Below, in pieces: positions 25,790 to 34,140 of a stretch of DNA of 64,000 nucleotides. A program made the position numbers and the translations under genes. The stretch's first letter is position 1, and each line of letters opens with the position of its first letter. Below the pieces are notes generated by a model, which was not told where the DNA came from, did no database searches, and saw only the letters and a list, made by a program, of their open reading frames with translations. The stretch comes from Acidimicrobiales bacterium (GTDB lineage Bacteria; Actinomycetota; Acidimicrobiia; Acidimicrobiales; Aldehydirespiratoraceae), in the NCBI GenBank assembly GCA_033344915.1, contig JAWPML010000001.1, positions 3,158,369-3,222,368 on the forward strand, read 5' to 3'.

Positions 25790-26974
25790 GTGCGCCTGTA
25801 CGACACGGCCCGGGGCGAGGTCGTTCCCTTCGAGCCCGGCAACGAGGTCTCGATCTACGTCTGCGGGATCACCCCCTACGACTCGACCCACCTCGGCCAC
25901 GCCAACACCTACGTCACCTACGACCTGCTGATCCGACGGTTGGAGGACCTCGGCCACACGGTCCGCCTGGTGCGCAACATCACGGACGTCGACGACTCGA
26001 TCCTGCCGAAAGCCCGCGAGCTCGGCGTCGACTTCCTCGAGCTCGCGGCCGCCGAGACCGCCCGCTTCCACGGCGACATGGAGGCGCTCGACACCCGGCC
26101 CGTCCACGCCGAGCCGCACGCGACCAAGTGGATCACCGAGATGGTCGAGCTGATCGCGACGCTCGACGCGAACGGCCACGTCTACGTCGTGGACGGAACG
26201 GTGTTCTTCGACGTCTCGACGTTTCCGGGTTTCGGCGCGGTCAGCGGCTACGACGAAGCCACCATGATCGAGTACTCGGCCGAACGTGGCGGCCGCCCGG
26301 ACGATCCCCGCCAGCGCAACCCGCTCGACTTCGTGCTCTGGCAGCCGTCGCTCGACGACGAGCCGAGCTGGGACTCCCCGTGGGGACCCGGGCGACCGGG
26401 CTGGCACATCGAGTGCAGCGCCATGTCGATGGGGATCCTCGGCACCACGATCGACCTGCACGGCGGCGGCAGCGACCTGATCTTCCCGCATCACGAGTGC
26501 GAGCGGGCCCAGAGCGAGGCCGCCACCGGCGAACCGTTCGTGCGCCACTGGATGCACTGCGGCATGGTCGCCTACGAGGGCACGAAGATGTCCAAGTCGC
26601 TCGGCAACCTCGTGTTCGTCAGCGAGCTCTCGAAGACCGCGGACCCCCGCGCGATCCGGCTCGCGCTGATGGGGCACCACTATCGCGACAACTGGGAGTG
26701 GTTCGACCACGACATCGACGAGGCGTCCGCCCTACTCGACCGGCTGGTCGCCGCGGCCGAGGCGACGGCCGGGCCCGACCCCGCGCCGTACGCGGCCCGC
26801 GTTCGTGCCGCCCTGGACGACGACCTCGACGCCCCGACGGCGAGGTCGGCGCTCGCCGATCTCGCCGACGCGATATCCGCCGGAGGCGACGACGCGTCGG
26901 CGCCTATCGTGTTGGCCGAACTGGGCGCGCTCGTCGGCGTCGCCCTCGACCGTCCCGCCCCGTCCCGGTCCTGA
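25790..26974 (+). CDS. mshC: Cysteine:glucosaminyl-inositol ligase (MshC-like, mycothiol synthesis)
   Basis: The 394-residue class I aaRS-like protein has YVCGITPYDSTHLGHANTYV (Cys25; HLGH 34-37), the pattern of MshC rather than CysRS (which has CGPTVYD). Other features are WHIECSAM (Cys209), FPHHE (His234) and KMSKS (266-270). MshC joins cysteine to GlcN-inositol using ATP in mycothiol synthesis. The GTG start at 25790 follows GGGAGG and fits the shared RLYDT N-terminus. It is followed 20 bases later by cysS, its paralogue. A second CysRS is the main alternative, but the GITPYD motif argues against it. Confidence 0.8.
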   Translation: MRLYDTARGEVVPFEPGNEVSIYVCGITPYDSTHLGHANTYVTYDLLIRRLEDLGHTVRLVRNITDVDDSILPKARELGVDFLELAAAETARFHGDMEALDTRPVHAEPHATKWITEMVELIATLDANGHVYVVDGTVFFDVSTFPGFGAVSGYDEATMIEYSAERGGRPDDPRQRNPLDFVLWQPSLDDEPSWDSPWGPGRPGWHIECSAMSMGILGTTIDLHGGGSDLIFPHHECERAQSEAATGEPFVRHWMHCGMVAYEGTKMSKSLGNLVFVSELSKTADPRAIRLALMGHHYRDNWEWFDHDIDEASALLDRLVAAAEATAGPDPAPYAARVRAALDDDLDAPTARSALADLADAISAGGDDASAPIVLAELGALVGVALDRPAPSRS

Positions 26975-26994
26975 TCTCCCCCACCCGAGCTCCC

Positions 26995-28371
26995 ATGCGC
27001 CTCTACGACACCGAATCCGGCGAGATCCGCCCCCTCGATCTCCGCGACCCCGGCAAGGTCTCGCTCTACGCCTGCGGGCCGACCGTGTACGACCATCCCC
27101 ACCTGGGCCATGCCCGTCAGGCGATGACCTACGACATCGTGCGCCGCTATCTGGAGTGGACCGGGCTCGAGGTGCACCACGCGGCCAACGTCACCGACAT
27201 CGACGACAACATCATCAATCGGGCCAACCAGGAGGGCTCGACCGAGCCGGAGATCGCGGCCACCTGGAAGGACGTCTACGACGCCGCCATCTTCGACGGG
27301 CTCGACATCCTCCGCCCCCACACCCGCCCCCACGCGACGGAGTACGTGGACGAGATGGTCGCCTTCATCCAGACGTTGGTGGACAACGGCAGCGCCTACG
27401 CCACCGACTCCGGCGTCTATCTCCGGGTCGCGTCCGTGGAGGACTACGGCGGGCTCGTGCACCGCTCGCTCGACGACCTGCGCGAGGGCGCCGGCGCCCG
27501 CGTGGAGGTCGACGAGAACAAGGAGGACCCGCTCGACTTCGCGCTCTGGAAGGCCGCCAAGCCGGGCGAGCCGACCTGGCCGTCGCCGTGGGGCGAGGGC
27601 CGACCCGGCTGGCACATCGAGTGCGTCGCCATGAGCCTGGACGTGCTCGGCGACGGGTTCGACCTCCACGGCGGCGGCACCGATCTCGTGTTCCCCCACC
27701 ACACGAACGAGCGGGCCGAGGCGATCGCCGCGGGGCGCGAGTTCGCCCGCCACTGGATGCACAACGCGATGCTCAACATCGAGGGCGAGAAGATGTCGAA
27801 GTCGCTCAACAACTTCCGCACGATCCAGGATCTGCTCGACGAGCATCCACTCAACGGGCGGGCGCTGCGCCTCCTGCTCCTGCAGACGCACTATCGCAAG
27901 ACGATGGAGATCAACGCCGAGGTCATGGACCAGGCCCGCGGCGGCATCGAACGCATCGACGCGATGGCCCGCAAGGCCGCGGCCGCCGGCGTCTCGACCG
28001 ACGGTGCCACCCTCGACGCCGGTGCCGTCGCGGCGTTCCGCGCCGCGATGGACGACGACATGGGTACGCCCGAAGCGGTGGCGACGATCTTCGAGACCGT
28101 GCGCCGGGCCAACGCCGCGCTCGACGCCGGTGAGGACGCGTCCGGCCTCGTGGCCACCGTGATCGACCTGGCCGACGCGCTCGGCATCCGCGTCGGCGAC
28201 GCCAGTGGCGGTGGCGACGACGACGCCGAGATCGACGCACTGGTCGCGGCCCGCACCGACGCCCGCTCGGCGAAGGACTTCGCCGAAGCGGACCGACTGC
28301 GCGACGAGCTCACCGCCCGCGGCATCGTCGTCGAGGACACGCCGTCCGGGCCGATCTGGCATCGCGGGTGA
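26995..28371 (+). CDS. cysS: Cysteinyl-tRNA synthetase
   Basis: The 458-residue protein has the CysRS zinc and ATP motifs: YACGPTVYDHPHLGHA (Cys27), DLDDPLD-like LDFALWKAAKPGEPTWPSPW, WHIECVAM, FPHHTNE and KMSKS (about 266). The C-terminal helical anticodon domain ends SGPIWHRG. It charges tRNA-Cys. It is adjacent to the mshC-like gene, and the two share the RLYDT start. Other residues and the conventional motif set make it the housekeeping enzyme. Confidence 0.95.
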   Translation: MRLYDTESGEIRPLDLRDPGKVSLYACGPTVYDHPHLGHARQAMTYDIVRRYLEWTGLEVHHAANVTDIDDNIINRANQEGSTEPEIAATWKDVYDAAIFDGLDILRPHTRPHATEYVDEMVAFIQTLVDNGSAYATDSGVYLRVASVEDYGGLVHRSLDDLREGAGARVEVDENKEDPLDFALWKAAKPGEPTWPSPWGEGRPGWHIECVAMSLDVLGDGFDLHGGGTDLVFPHHTNERAEAIAAGREFARHWMHNAMLNIEGEKMSKSLNNFRTIQDLLDEHPLNGRALRLLLLQTHYRKTMEINAEVMDQARGGIERIDAMARKAAAAGVSTDGATLDAGAVAAFRAAMDDDMGTPEAVATIFETVRRANAALDAGEDASGLVATVIDLADALGIRVGDASGGGDDDAEIDALVAARTDARSAKDFAEADRLRDELTARGIVVEDTPSGPIWHRG

Positions 28372-28391
28372 CCTGACCTAACGTCGCCGGC

Positions 28392-29573
28392 ATGGATCGC
28401 GGCGGCGACATACCCGAGGGTCTGGAGATCCTCGACGCCGAGGGTGCCGTCATCGCGTCGGGGCTCGAGGCTGCCGAGACGTCCGCCGAGGAGCCGGATG
28501 ACGCCCCACGATCGCGCCGCTGGCCGCTCGTCGTCGGTGCCGCTGCGATCGTCGCGGCCGTCGGCGTCGTGCTCGTCCTCCTCTTCACCGACGACGAACC
28601 GGCCACCGAGCCACCAGCGCCGCTCGGCATGCTCGCCGGCGCCGGACTCACCGTCGCCCCGGAGGGTGCCGCGACCTACCCGCTTTTCGGCCGCGAGTGG
28701 CAGCACGAGCTGATGGTCGGCACCCCGTCCGGGTGGACGTTCATCGATCTGAACACCGGCGCCCAGCGCACCGTTCCCGTCCCGGACGAGAGCACGACGG
28801 ACGCGACCGTCCGCGACGGCACGGTCTTCGTCCTCGTCGACGACACGGTCCACCGACTCGAGGGAGACCGGCTGACCGAAGTCTGGACCGCCGACGTTTC
28901 GGCCTTGTTCAGCTCTGTCGCCCTCGCGAACGGCATCGCCGTGCTCGAGAACCGCGAGAGCGGGCCCCGGATGTTCGACGTCGCGACCGGAACGGAACTC
29001 CAGCCGGGCCCGAGTCGGAGGATCGTGCTCGCCGCCGGCCTTGCCTACGCCCAGCACGGGCAGCACATCCTCGCCTTCGACGGCTCGGGCACGCCGTCGA
29101 CGTGGGCCACCGGGGAGCTGCTGGCCGCGGGCGCCTCGGCCGTCATCTGGCGGTCCTGCGACGGCACGGACTGCACCTTCTGGGCGGGGACACCCGAGGA
29201 CCCGCACGCCGCACAACTCGACACGACGACCGCTCGCCATGTCTTCCTCGAACGCCCCGACTACTACGCCGAGTTTCTCACGCTCGAGATTGAGCTGATG
29301 AGCCCGACCGGACGGCTTGCCTGGTCGATCAGCTCGGATCCGAGCACGTTCGAGTTCGAGTTCGAACTCGTCGATCTCATCACGGGCGACTTCACCCTCA
29401 TCGAGCTCGCGGAGTCGGCCGGCGGCCTCGGAGTGTTCGACCCCAGCGAGTCTGTATTTGTCATCCACGCGGACGGCGAGGTGCTGGTCGTCGACACGGC
29501 CACGGGATCGGTCGTCGCCATACCGGGAGTGGAGGCGAGCTCCGGCACGCTCCTCTTCGTACCGTCCGGCTGA
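28392..29573 (+). CDS. Membrane-anchored beta-propeller-like protein
   Basis: A 393-residue protein with a short acidic cytoplasmic N-terminus, one TM helix (about 45-66), and a long extracytoplasmic part of repeated short strands with Trp, Phe and Asp turns suggesting a beta-propeller (TPSGWTFIDLNTG, DGTVFVLVDDTVHRLEGDRL, GEVLVVDTATGSVV). A cysteine pair occurs near RSCDGTDCTFW. No enzyme motif. TAACGT lies 7 bases before the ATG, in a 16-base stretch repeated at the next gene's start, so both may be controlled alike. Confidence 0.65.
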   Translation: MDRGGDIPEGLEILDAEGAVIASGLEAAETSAEEPDDAPRSRRWPLVVGAAAIVAAVGVVLVLLFTDDEPATEPPAPLGMLAGAGLTVAPEGAATYPLFGREWQHELMVGTPSGWTFIDLNTGAQRTVPVPDESTTDATVRDGTVFVLVDDTVHRLEGDRLTEVWTADVSALFSSVALANGIAVLENRESGPRMFDVATGTELQPGPSRRIVLAAGLAYAQHGQHILAFDGSGTPSTWATGELLAAGASAVIWRSCDGTDCTFWAGTPEDPHAAQLDTTTARHVFLERPDYYAEFLTLEIELMSPTGRLAWSISSDPSTFEFEFELVDLITGDFTLIELAESAGGLGVFDPSESVFVIHADGEVLVVDTATGSVVAIPGVEASSGTLLFVPSG

Positions 29574-29591
29574 GCGCCTAACGTCGCCGGC

Positions 29592-30659
29592 ATGCCGATC
29601 CTCGATCCGCCGGCCACGCTCCACCCCCTTCCACCCCAGCCCGCGGGCGTCCCCTGGCCCACCGACGAGTGGCCGACCGGACCGCTCCCCGACCATGTGG
29701 ACAGCGCCGCGCTCGACCGGCTGCTCGACCGGGCCTTCGGCCCCGAGCCCGAGCCCGAGTTCGGCGAGTCGGCGGCCACGCTCGTCGTCCACGAGGGGCG
29801 GCTCGTCGTCGAGCGCTACGGGCCGAACGCCGATGCCTCCACGCCGCTCCTCTCATGGTCGATGGCGAAGTCGGTCACCCATGCGCTCGTCGGCCTGCTC
29901 GTGGACCGCGGCGAACTGGATCCCCACGCGCCGGCGGCCGTGCCCGAGTGGACGGCGGACGATCCCCGCGCCGCGATCACCCTGCACCAGATGCTGCGCA
30001 TGGTCGACGGCCTCGAGTTCAACGAGGCCTACGCGATCCCCGAGCACGGCGAGGAGGCGGCCTGGTCACACTGCATCGACATGCTCTTCGGCGCCGGCAC
30101 CGACAACCCGGCGGCCTACACCGCGGCGCGCCCGGCCGCTCACGAGCCGGACACGGTCTTCAACTACTCCAGCGGCACGACCAACCTCCTCGCCCGGATC
30201 GTGGGCGACCACATCGGTCGTGGCAACGAGGCCCGGGCCTGGATGCACGAACACCTCTTCGGTCCGATCGGCATGCACAGCGCCGACCCGACGTTCGACA
30301 CCGCCGGCAACTTCATCGGGAGCTCCTACCTCCACGCGACCGCCCGCGACTGGGCTCGGTTCGGGTTGCTGTACCTGCGGGGCGGTGAGTGGGACGGTCG
30401 ACAGCTCATCAACCGCGAGTGGGTCGACGACGCCCGCACCACACGGGCCCGCGACGAGGACGGCGGCGAGTACGGCGCCCACTGGTGGACGTATCCCGAC
30501 GGACGCGGCCGCTTCTTCTGCAGCGGCTTCGAGTGGCAGCGGGTCGCCTGCGTGCCGTCGTCGGATCTGGTCGTCGTGCGCCTCGGCACCACGCCGGAGG
30601 ACGACTACCCGACCCTCGTGACCTGGTTCGACGAGCTGATCGCCCACTTCGACCACTGA
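29592..30659 (+). CDS. Serine hydrolase of the beta-lactamase/class C family
   Basis: The 355-residue protein has the SxxK motif SMAK (Ser90-Lys93) and the Tyr motif NYSSG (Tyr192), with a third motif region near residues 305-320. The fold is that of penicillin-binding proteins, esterases and class C beta-lactamases. There is no clear signal peptide, so a cytoplasmic esterase or amidase is possible. The start ATG has TAACGT 7 bases upstream. The 3' end is 37 bases before the HD-GYP gene. Confidence 0.85.
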   Translation: MPILDPPATLHPLPPQPAGVPWPTDEWPTGPLPDHVDSAALDRLLDRAFGPEPEPEFGESAATLVVHEGRLVVERYGPNADASTPLLSWSMAKSVTHALVGLLVDRGELDPHAPAAVPEWTADDPRAAITLHQMLRMVDGLEFNEAYAIPEHGEEAAWSHCIDMLFGAGTDNPAAYTAARPAAHEPDTVFNYSSGTTNLLARIVGDHIGRGNEARAWMHEHLFGPIGMHSADPTFDTAGNFIGSSYLHATARDWARFGLLYLRGGEWDGRQLINREWVDDARTTRARDEDGGEYGAHWWTYPDGRGRFFCSGFEWQRVACVPSSDLVVVRLGTTPEDDYPTLVTWFDELIAHFDH

Positions 30660-30696
30660 CCTCATCGTCGGGGCACGTGCCGCCGATGGAACCGAT

Positions 30697-32601
30697 GTGG
30701 GAGAGGTTTCCGAGACTCGTCGATGGCGGGGCCGACCGTGGCTCAGCCGGACCATTCGCCTCACCGCGCACGCGATTCCGTTCGTCGTGGTCACCGCCGC
30801 GATCTGGAAGGTCCACAGTTCGCTACCCACGCCCGACAACCGCACGGAAGCGATCCTTCGCTGGGTCGGCTTCTCGATCCTCTCGACCGCGGCCCTGATC
30901 TGGCTGGACAAGCTCGCCCGCCGCCTCCTCCCGCTCGCCACCCTCTTCAAGCTGTCGCTGATCTTCCCCGACGAAGCGCCGTCGCGATTCTCGATCGCCC
31001 TGCGCCAGAACACCACGCGCAGCCTCCAACGGGAGCTCGAAGCGGGCGAGCTCGACCCGGGCACTCCCCAGGAGGCGGCGGAGCTGCTACTCACCCTCGT
31101 GGCGGAGCTGAGTCGGCACGACCGGCTCACCCGTGGCCATGCGGAGCGGGTCCGGGCGTACGCGGAGATGGTCGGCGCGGAGATCGGGTTGACCGACGAG
31201 GAACGATCGAAGCTCCAGTGGGCCGCCCTGCTCCACGACATCGGCAAGCTGAAGGTGCCCGCGTCGATCCTGAACAAGACCGGCCGCCCGACGCCGCGCG
31301 AGTGGGAGCGGCTCAAGACCCATCCCGACGAGGGGTGGGCGCTGATCGCACCCTTGCGGCCGTGGCTCGGCGAGTGGGCGCGAGCCGTCCGCGATCACCA
31401 CGAACGGTGGGATGGAGGCGGCTACCCCCGAGGGCTCGCGGGGACGCAGATCTCGCGGGCGGGTCGCATCGTCGCGGTGGTCGACGCGTTCGACGTCATG
31501 ACCTCGACGCGCTCGTACAAGGAGCCGATGTCGGTCGCAGACGCACGGGCCGAGCTGGCATCGTGCGCGGGATCCCACTTCGACGCCGAGATCGTCCGCG
31601 CCTTCCTCGCGGTCGGCATCGGACGTCTGCGCCTCGTCATGGGGCCGCTCAGCTGGTTGGCACAACTTCCCGCGGTCGCCCGCCTCCCGGTCGGACAGAT
31701 CCCGACCGCCGCAGTCTCGACGGCAGCCGCCGCGACCGTCGCCGTCGCGTCCGCGGTCGTGCCGCCCGCCGCGGTGGAGGAGGCGCCGCCCGCTGCGTCA
31801 CGCGAGGTCGCAACCGTCGAGCCCGCCGAGGACGTCACCCCGCCGGACACCGGTCGCGTCGAACCGGTGGTCATCGTGACCAGTACGACCACGACCACCG
31901 AACCACCCACGACGACCGCAGCACCGACGACGACCGAGCCGCCGACGACCACCGCCTCCACCACGACGCGACCCCCCACCACCACGACAACGACCACGAC
32001 GACCACGACCACGACGACCACGACCACCACCGCGCCGCCGACCACGACCACGGTGGCGTTGGATCCACTGGCGCAGGCCTACCTGGGCAGCAACGGTGAG
32101 GGGCCGACAGCCTCGGTCCTGCCGTTGAGCGGACCGCCGACCGCGGCGACCCTGCCCAACTACGACACCGAGCTGAACGAGGATCCGGGACGCACCATCG
32201 CGCGCTCGAACGAGATCGGCACGGAAGTCAGCTCCCCCGAAGCACAGGTGTGGGCCCTGCACTTCGCGTCGGCCTGGCCGGCAACCGGCACCCCGAGCGT
32301 CGAGATCTGGGTGGCCGCCGCAGGCTTCGCCGAGGGCAGCCGGAGCGCGTTCACCGTGCATCTCGCGGAGTGTGACGCGGTCGACTCCTGTGTATCGCTC
32401 GGCAAGAAGACGACCGCGTTCGACCAGGACGACTTCGGCGACGATTTCGGCCGGGTGTCCGTCGTTCTCCCGCCGATCGACGAGGTCATCGACGCCGACC
32501 ACTGGGTTGCGATCGGGATCACGGTTCCGATGTCGTCGGATGACGACGTGTGGCTCGCGTTCGACACGACGAGCTACCCCGCCCGCGGCTACCTGAACTG
32601 A
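30697..32601 (+). CDS. HD-GYP protein with an external poly-threonine stalk and C-terminal domain
   Basis: 634 residues: two TM helices (about 22-38, 52-70), a cytoplasmic HD-GYP domain (about 125-310; HD at His180-Asp181 in LLHDIGKLKVP, DHHERWDGGGYPRGL with GYP 242-244), a third hydrophobic region (about 335-360), then a Pro/Thr linker (396-452, near-pure Thr at 428-445) and a C-terminal beta-sandwich-like domain with a Cys pair (AECDAVDSC). HD-GYP domains hydrolyse cyclic di-GMP. The C-terminal part should be outside the cell, an unusual layout: most HD-GYP proteins have sensory N-termini. The GTG start is weakly supported. The gene converges on the PQQ-like gene with 3 bases between stops. 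Confidence 0.85.
   Translation: MGEVSETRRWRGRPWLSRTIRLTAHAIPFVVVTAAIWKVHSSLPTPDNRTEAILRWVGFSILSTAALIWLDKLARRLLPLATLFKLSLIFPDEAPSRFSIALRQNTTRSLQRELEAGELDPGTPQEAAELLLTLVAELSRHDRLTRGHAERVRAYAEMVGAEIGLTDEERSKLQWAALLHDIGKLKVPASILNKTGRPTPREWERLKTHPDEGWALIAPLRPWLGEWARAVRDHHERWDGGGYPRGLAGTQISRAGRIVAVVDAFDVMTSTRSYKEPMSVADARAELASCAGSHFDAEIVRAFLAVGIGRLRLVMGPLSWLAQLPAVARLPVGQIPTAAVSTAAAATVAVASAVVPPAAVEEAPPAASREVATVEPAEDVTPPDTGRVEPVVIVTSTTTTTEPPTTTAAPTTTEPPTTTASTTTRPPTTTTTTTTTTTTTTTTTTAPPTTTTVALDPLAQAYLGSNGEGPTASVLPLSGPPTAATLPNYDTELNEDPGRTIARSNEIGTEVSSPEAQVWALHFASAWPATGTPSVEIWVAAAGFAEGSRSAFTVHLAECDAVDSCVSLGKKTTAFDQDDFGDDFGRVSVVLPPIDEVIDADHWVAIGITVPMSSDDDVWLAFDTTSYPARGYLN
31978..32034 (+). repeat. ACC/ACG threonine codon microsatellite
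   Basis: About 18 consecutive Thr codons, written as mixed ACC, ACG and ACA triplets (31981-32034), inside the HD-GYP gene. The mixed triplets suggest amino-acid selection rather than pure slippage, but the tract could still vary in length. Similar but shorter Thr tracts occur in the proteins at 32605 and 45585. Confidence 0.8.
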
Positions 32602-32604
32602 CGA

Positions 32605-34140
32605 TCAGCCCTCGGGATCACCGAGCGCGTAGATGAAGCCGGCCCGCGTGCCGACGACGATCCGGCCGTCCCAGACCGCCGGCGTCGACTCGATACAGCC
32701 GCCGAGTTCGACCTCCCACAGCGGTGTCGGTTCGACCATCGTGTCGCTCACGTCGAAGCCGCGGAGCACGCCGGCACAATCGCCCTGGATCCAGACATCG
32801 TCGACGATGACCGGCGAAGCCCACGTCGGCCCCGGAAGTTCGAGGCTCCACCGCTCCTCGCCGGTGTCGCGATCGAGTCCCAGCACCTTGCCGGTGTCGG
32901 TCGGCACGATGAGGAGGTCGCGGTGCAGACCCGGCGTCGCCCACACACCCGAGTCGAGACGGGGTCGCTCGTCCACCCCCCAGACGAGGGGATCGTCCGG
33001 GTTCGACGGGTCGAGTTTGATGATCTGGCCGACCTCCTGGCTGCGGGCGTTGCCCCGCTCGTACTCGATGCCGGCATAGATCATCCCGAACTCGTCGATC
33101 ACCAGCGACGCATCGATGTCGTCGCCGGCCCAGTAGCGCAGCACCCGGGTCGGCTCGACGCCGGCGTCGAGGTCGGTGATGTCCCACCCCTGGATCAGTC
33201 CGCCGGAGTTCGCGAAGTAGACGACGTTGCCGCTGATCGCGACGGAGTTCTCGATCGAGACATTGCCGCCGACGAGGCGGAGGAGTTCGTCGTCCCAGCC
33301 GGGGGTGTTGAAGACCAGCTCCGGCGCCACCGTGACGAAGCCGTCCGCGTCGTAGCCGCGATTCAGCTTCACGATGTGGAACTGGGAGTTCTCGCCACCG
33401 ATGAAGAGATAGTCGTCGATGACGAGGCCGGCACCGTCCCAGTCGTTGTTCCACCGGGTCGGGGACACGTCCGTCGCGCTCAGCGCCCACAGCTCCTCCG
33501 GCTCGGCCCGGTCGAACGCGACGACCCGGTAGAAGTTGTCGCGACTCCCCGTGTAGAGCAGCGGGTAGCCATCGGGGTCGATCGTGACGGATCCCTTGAT
33601 GATGTCGCCGGTCGGGAAATCGGGCAGGAGGCGCCGGCCGTCGTCGGCGGCGAGGAAGTGCACGTTGCGGCTGTAGGCCCCGAGCGCCACCCAGGTCTCG
33701 CCCTCGTACTCGAAGATCGAGGGCTGCCCGGTCCACCCGGACCCGCACCAGTTGATCACCTGCGAGCCGACGGACGAGTTCGAACACATCGCCCCGTCCT
33801 CCGGGAACCGCCACACCACCTCGGGCGCGGCCGGCACCGGGCCCGCGCCGTAGAACGTGCGGGTCGGGTTGCCGCGGAACGTGAGGAGACCCTCGACGGT
33901 GTCGCCCCACGGCTGACTCGACGATGCGGGGTCGACCCATCCGTCGTACGGCGGAAGCGTCGTCGTGGTCGTCGTGGTCGTGGTCGTGGTCGATGTCGTC
34001 GGGACGGTGGTGGTGGCTGACGTCGCGTCGACGGACCCACCCGTCTCGTCATCGGTCGACGCCGGCCAGATCAGGGTGAGAACCAGCAGGATCGCGACGC
34101 CCGCCAGCCCGATGTTGAGCCGCCGAACGATGGCGCTCAA
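32605..34140 (-). CDS. PQQ-type beta-propeller protein, membrane-anchored
   Basis: The 511-residue protein has an N-terminal signal anchor (about 10-26), a Thr-rich linker (about 41-62), and repeated PQQ-like blades (GETWVALGAYSRNVHFLAADDGR, DLLIVPTDTGKVLGLDRDTGEERW, GRIVVGTRAGFIYALG at the end). It is probably an extracytoplasmic binding or assembly scaffold; quinone binding is not shown. The start is TTG 34140, which is the only candidate; a TACGGT box lies about 20 bases upstream. It converges on the HD-GYP gene. Confidence 0.8.
   Translation of the reverse strand: MSAIVRRLNIGLAGVAILLVLTLIWPASTDDETGGSVDATSATTTVPTTSTTTTTTTTTTTLPPYDGWVDPASSSQPWGDTVEGLLTFRGNPTRTFYGAGPVPAAPEVVWRFPEDGAMCSNSSVGSQVINWCGSGWTGQPSIFEYEGETWVALGAYSRNVHFLAADDGRRLLPDFPTGDIIKGSVTIDPDGYPLLYTGSRDNFYRVVAFDRAEPEELWALSATDVSPTRWNNDWDGAGLVIDDYLFIGGENSQFHIVKLNRGYDADGFVTVAPELVFNTPGWDDELLRLVGGNVSIENSVAISGNVVYFANSGGLIQGWDITDLDAGVEPTRVLRYWAGDDIDASLVIDEFGMIYAGIEYERGNARSQEVGQIIKLDPSNPDDPLVWGVDERPRLDSGVWATPGLHRDLLIVPTDTGKVLGLDRDTGEERWSLELPGPTWASPVIVDDVWIQGDCAGVLRGFDVSDTMVEPTPLWEVELGGCIESTPAVWDGRIVVGTRAGFIYALGDPEG

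Noticed and set aside
26680-28362. 560-residue minus-strand frame over cysS
   Set aside because: Shadow of cysS; Gly/Val/Asp-rich with no domain.
29592-30659. A resistance beta-lactamase
   Set aside because: No clear signal peptide and only the generic SxxK/Tyr motifs; an esterase or amidase is as likely.
31978-32034. ACC/ACG tract as a possible CRISPR or regulatory repeat
   Set aside because: It is coding, with mixed Thr codons; there are no spacers or regular repeat units.
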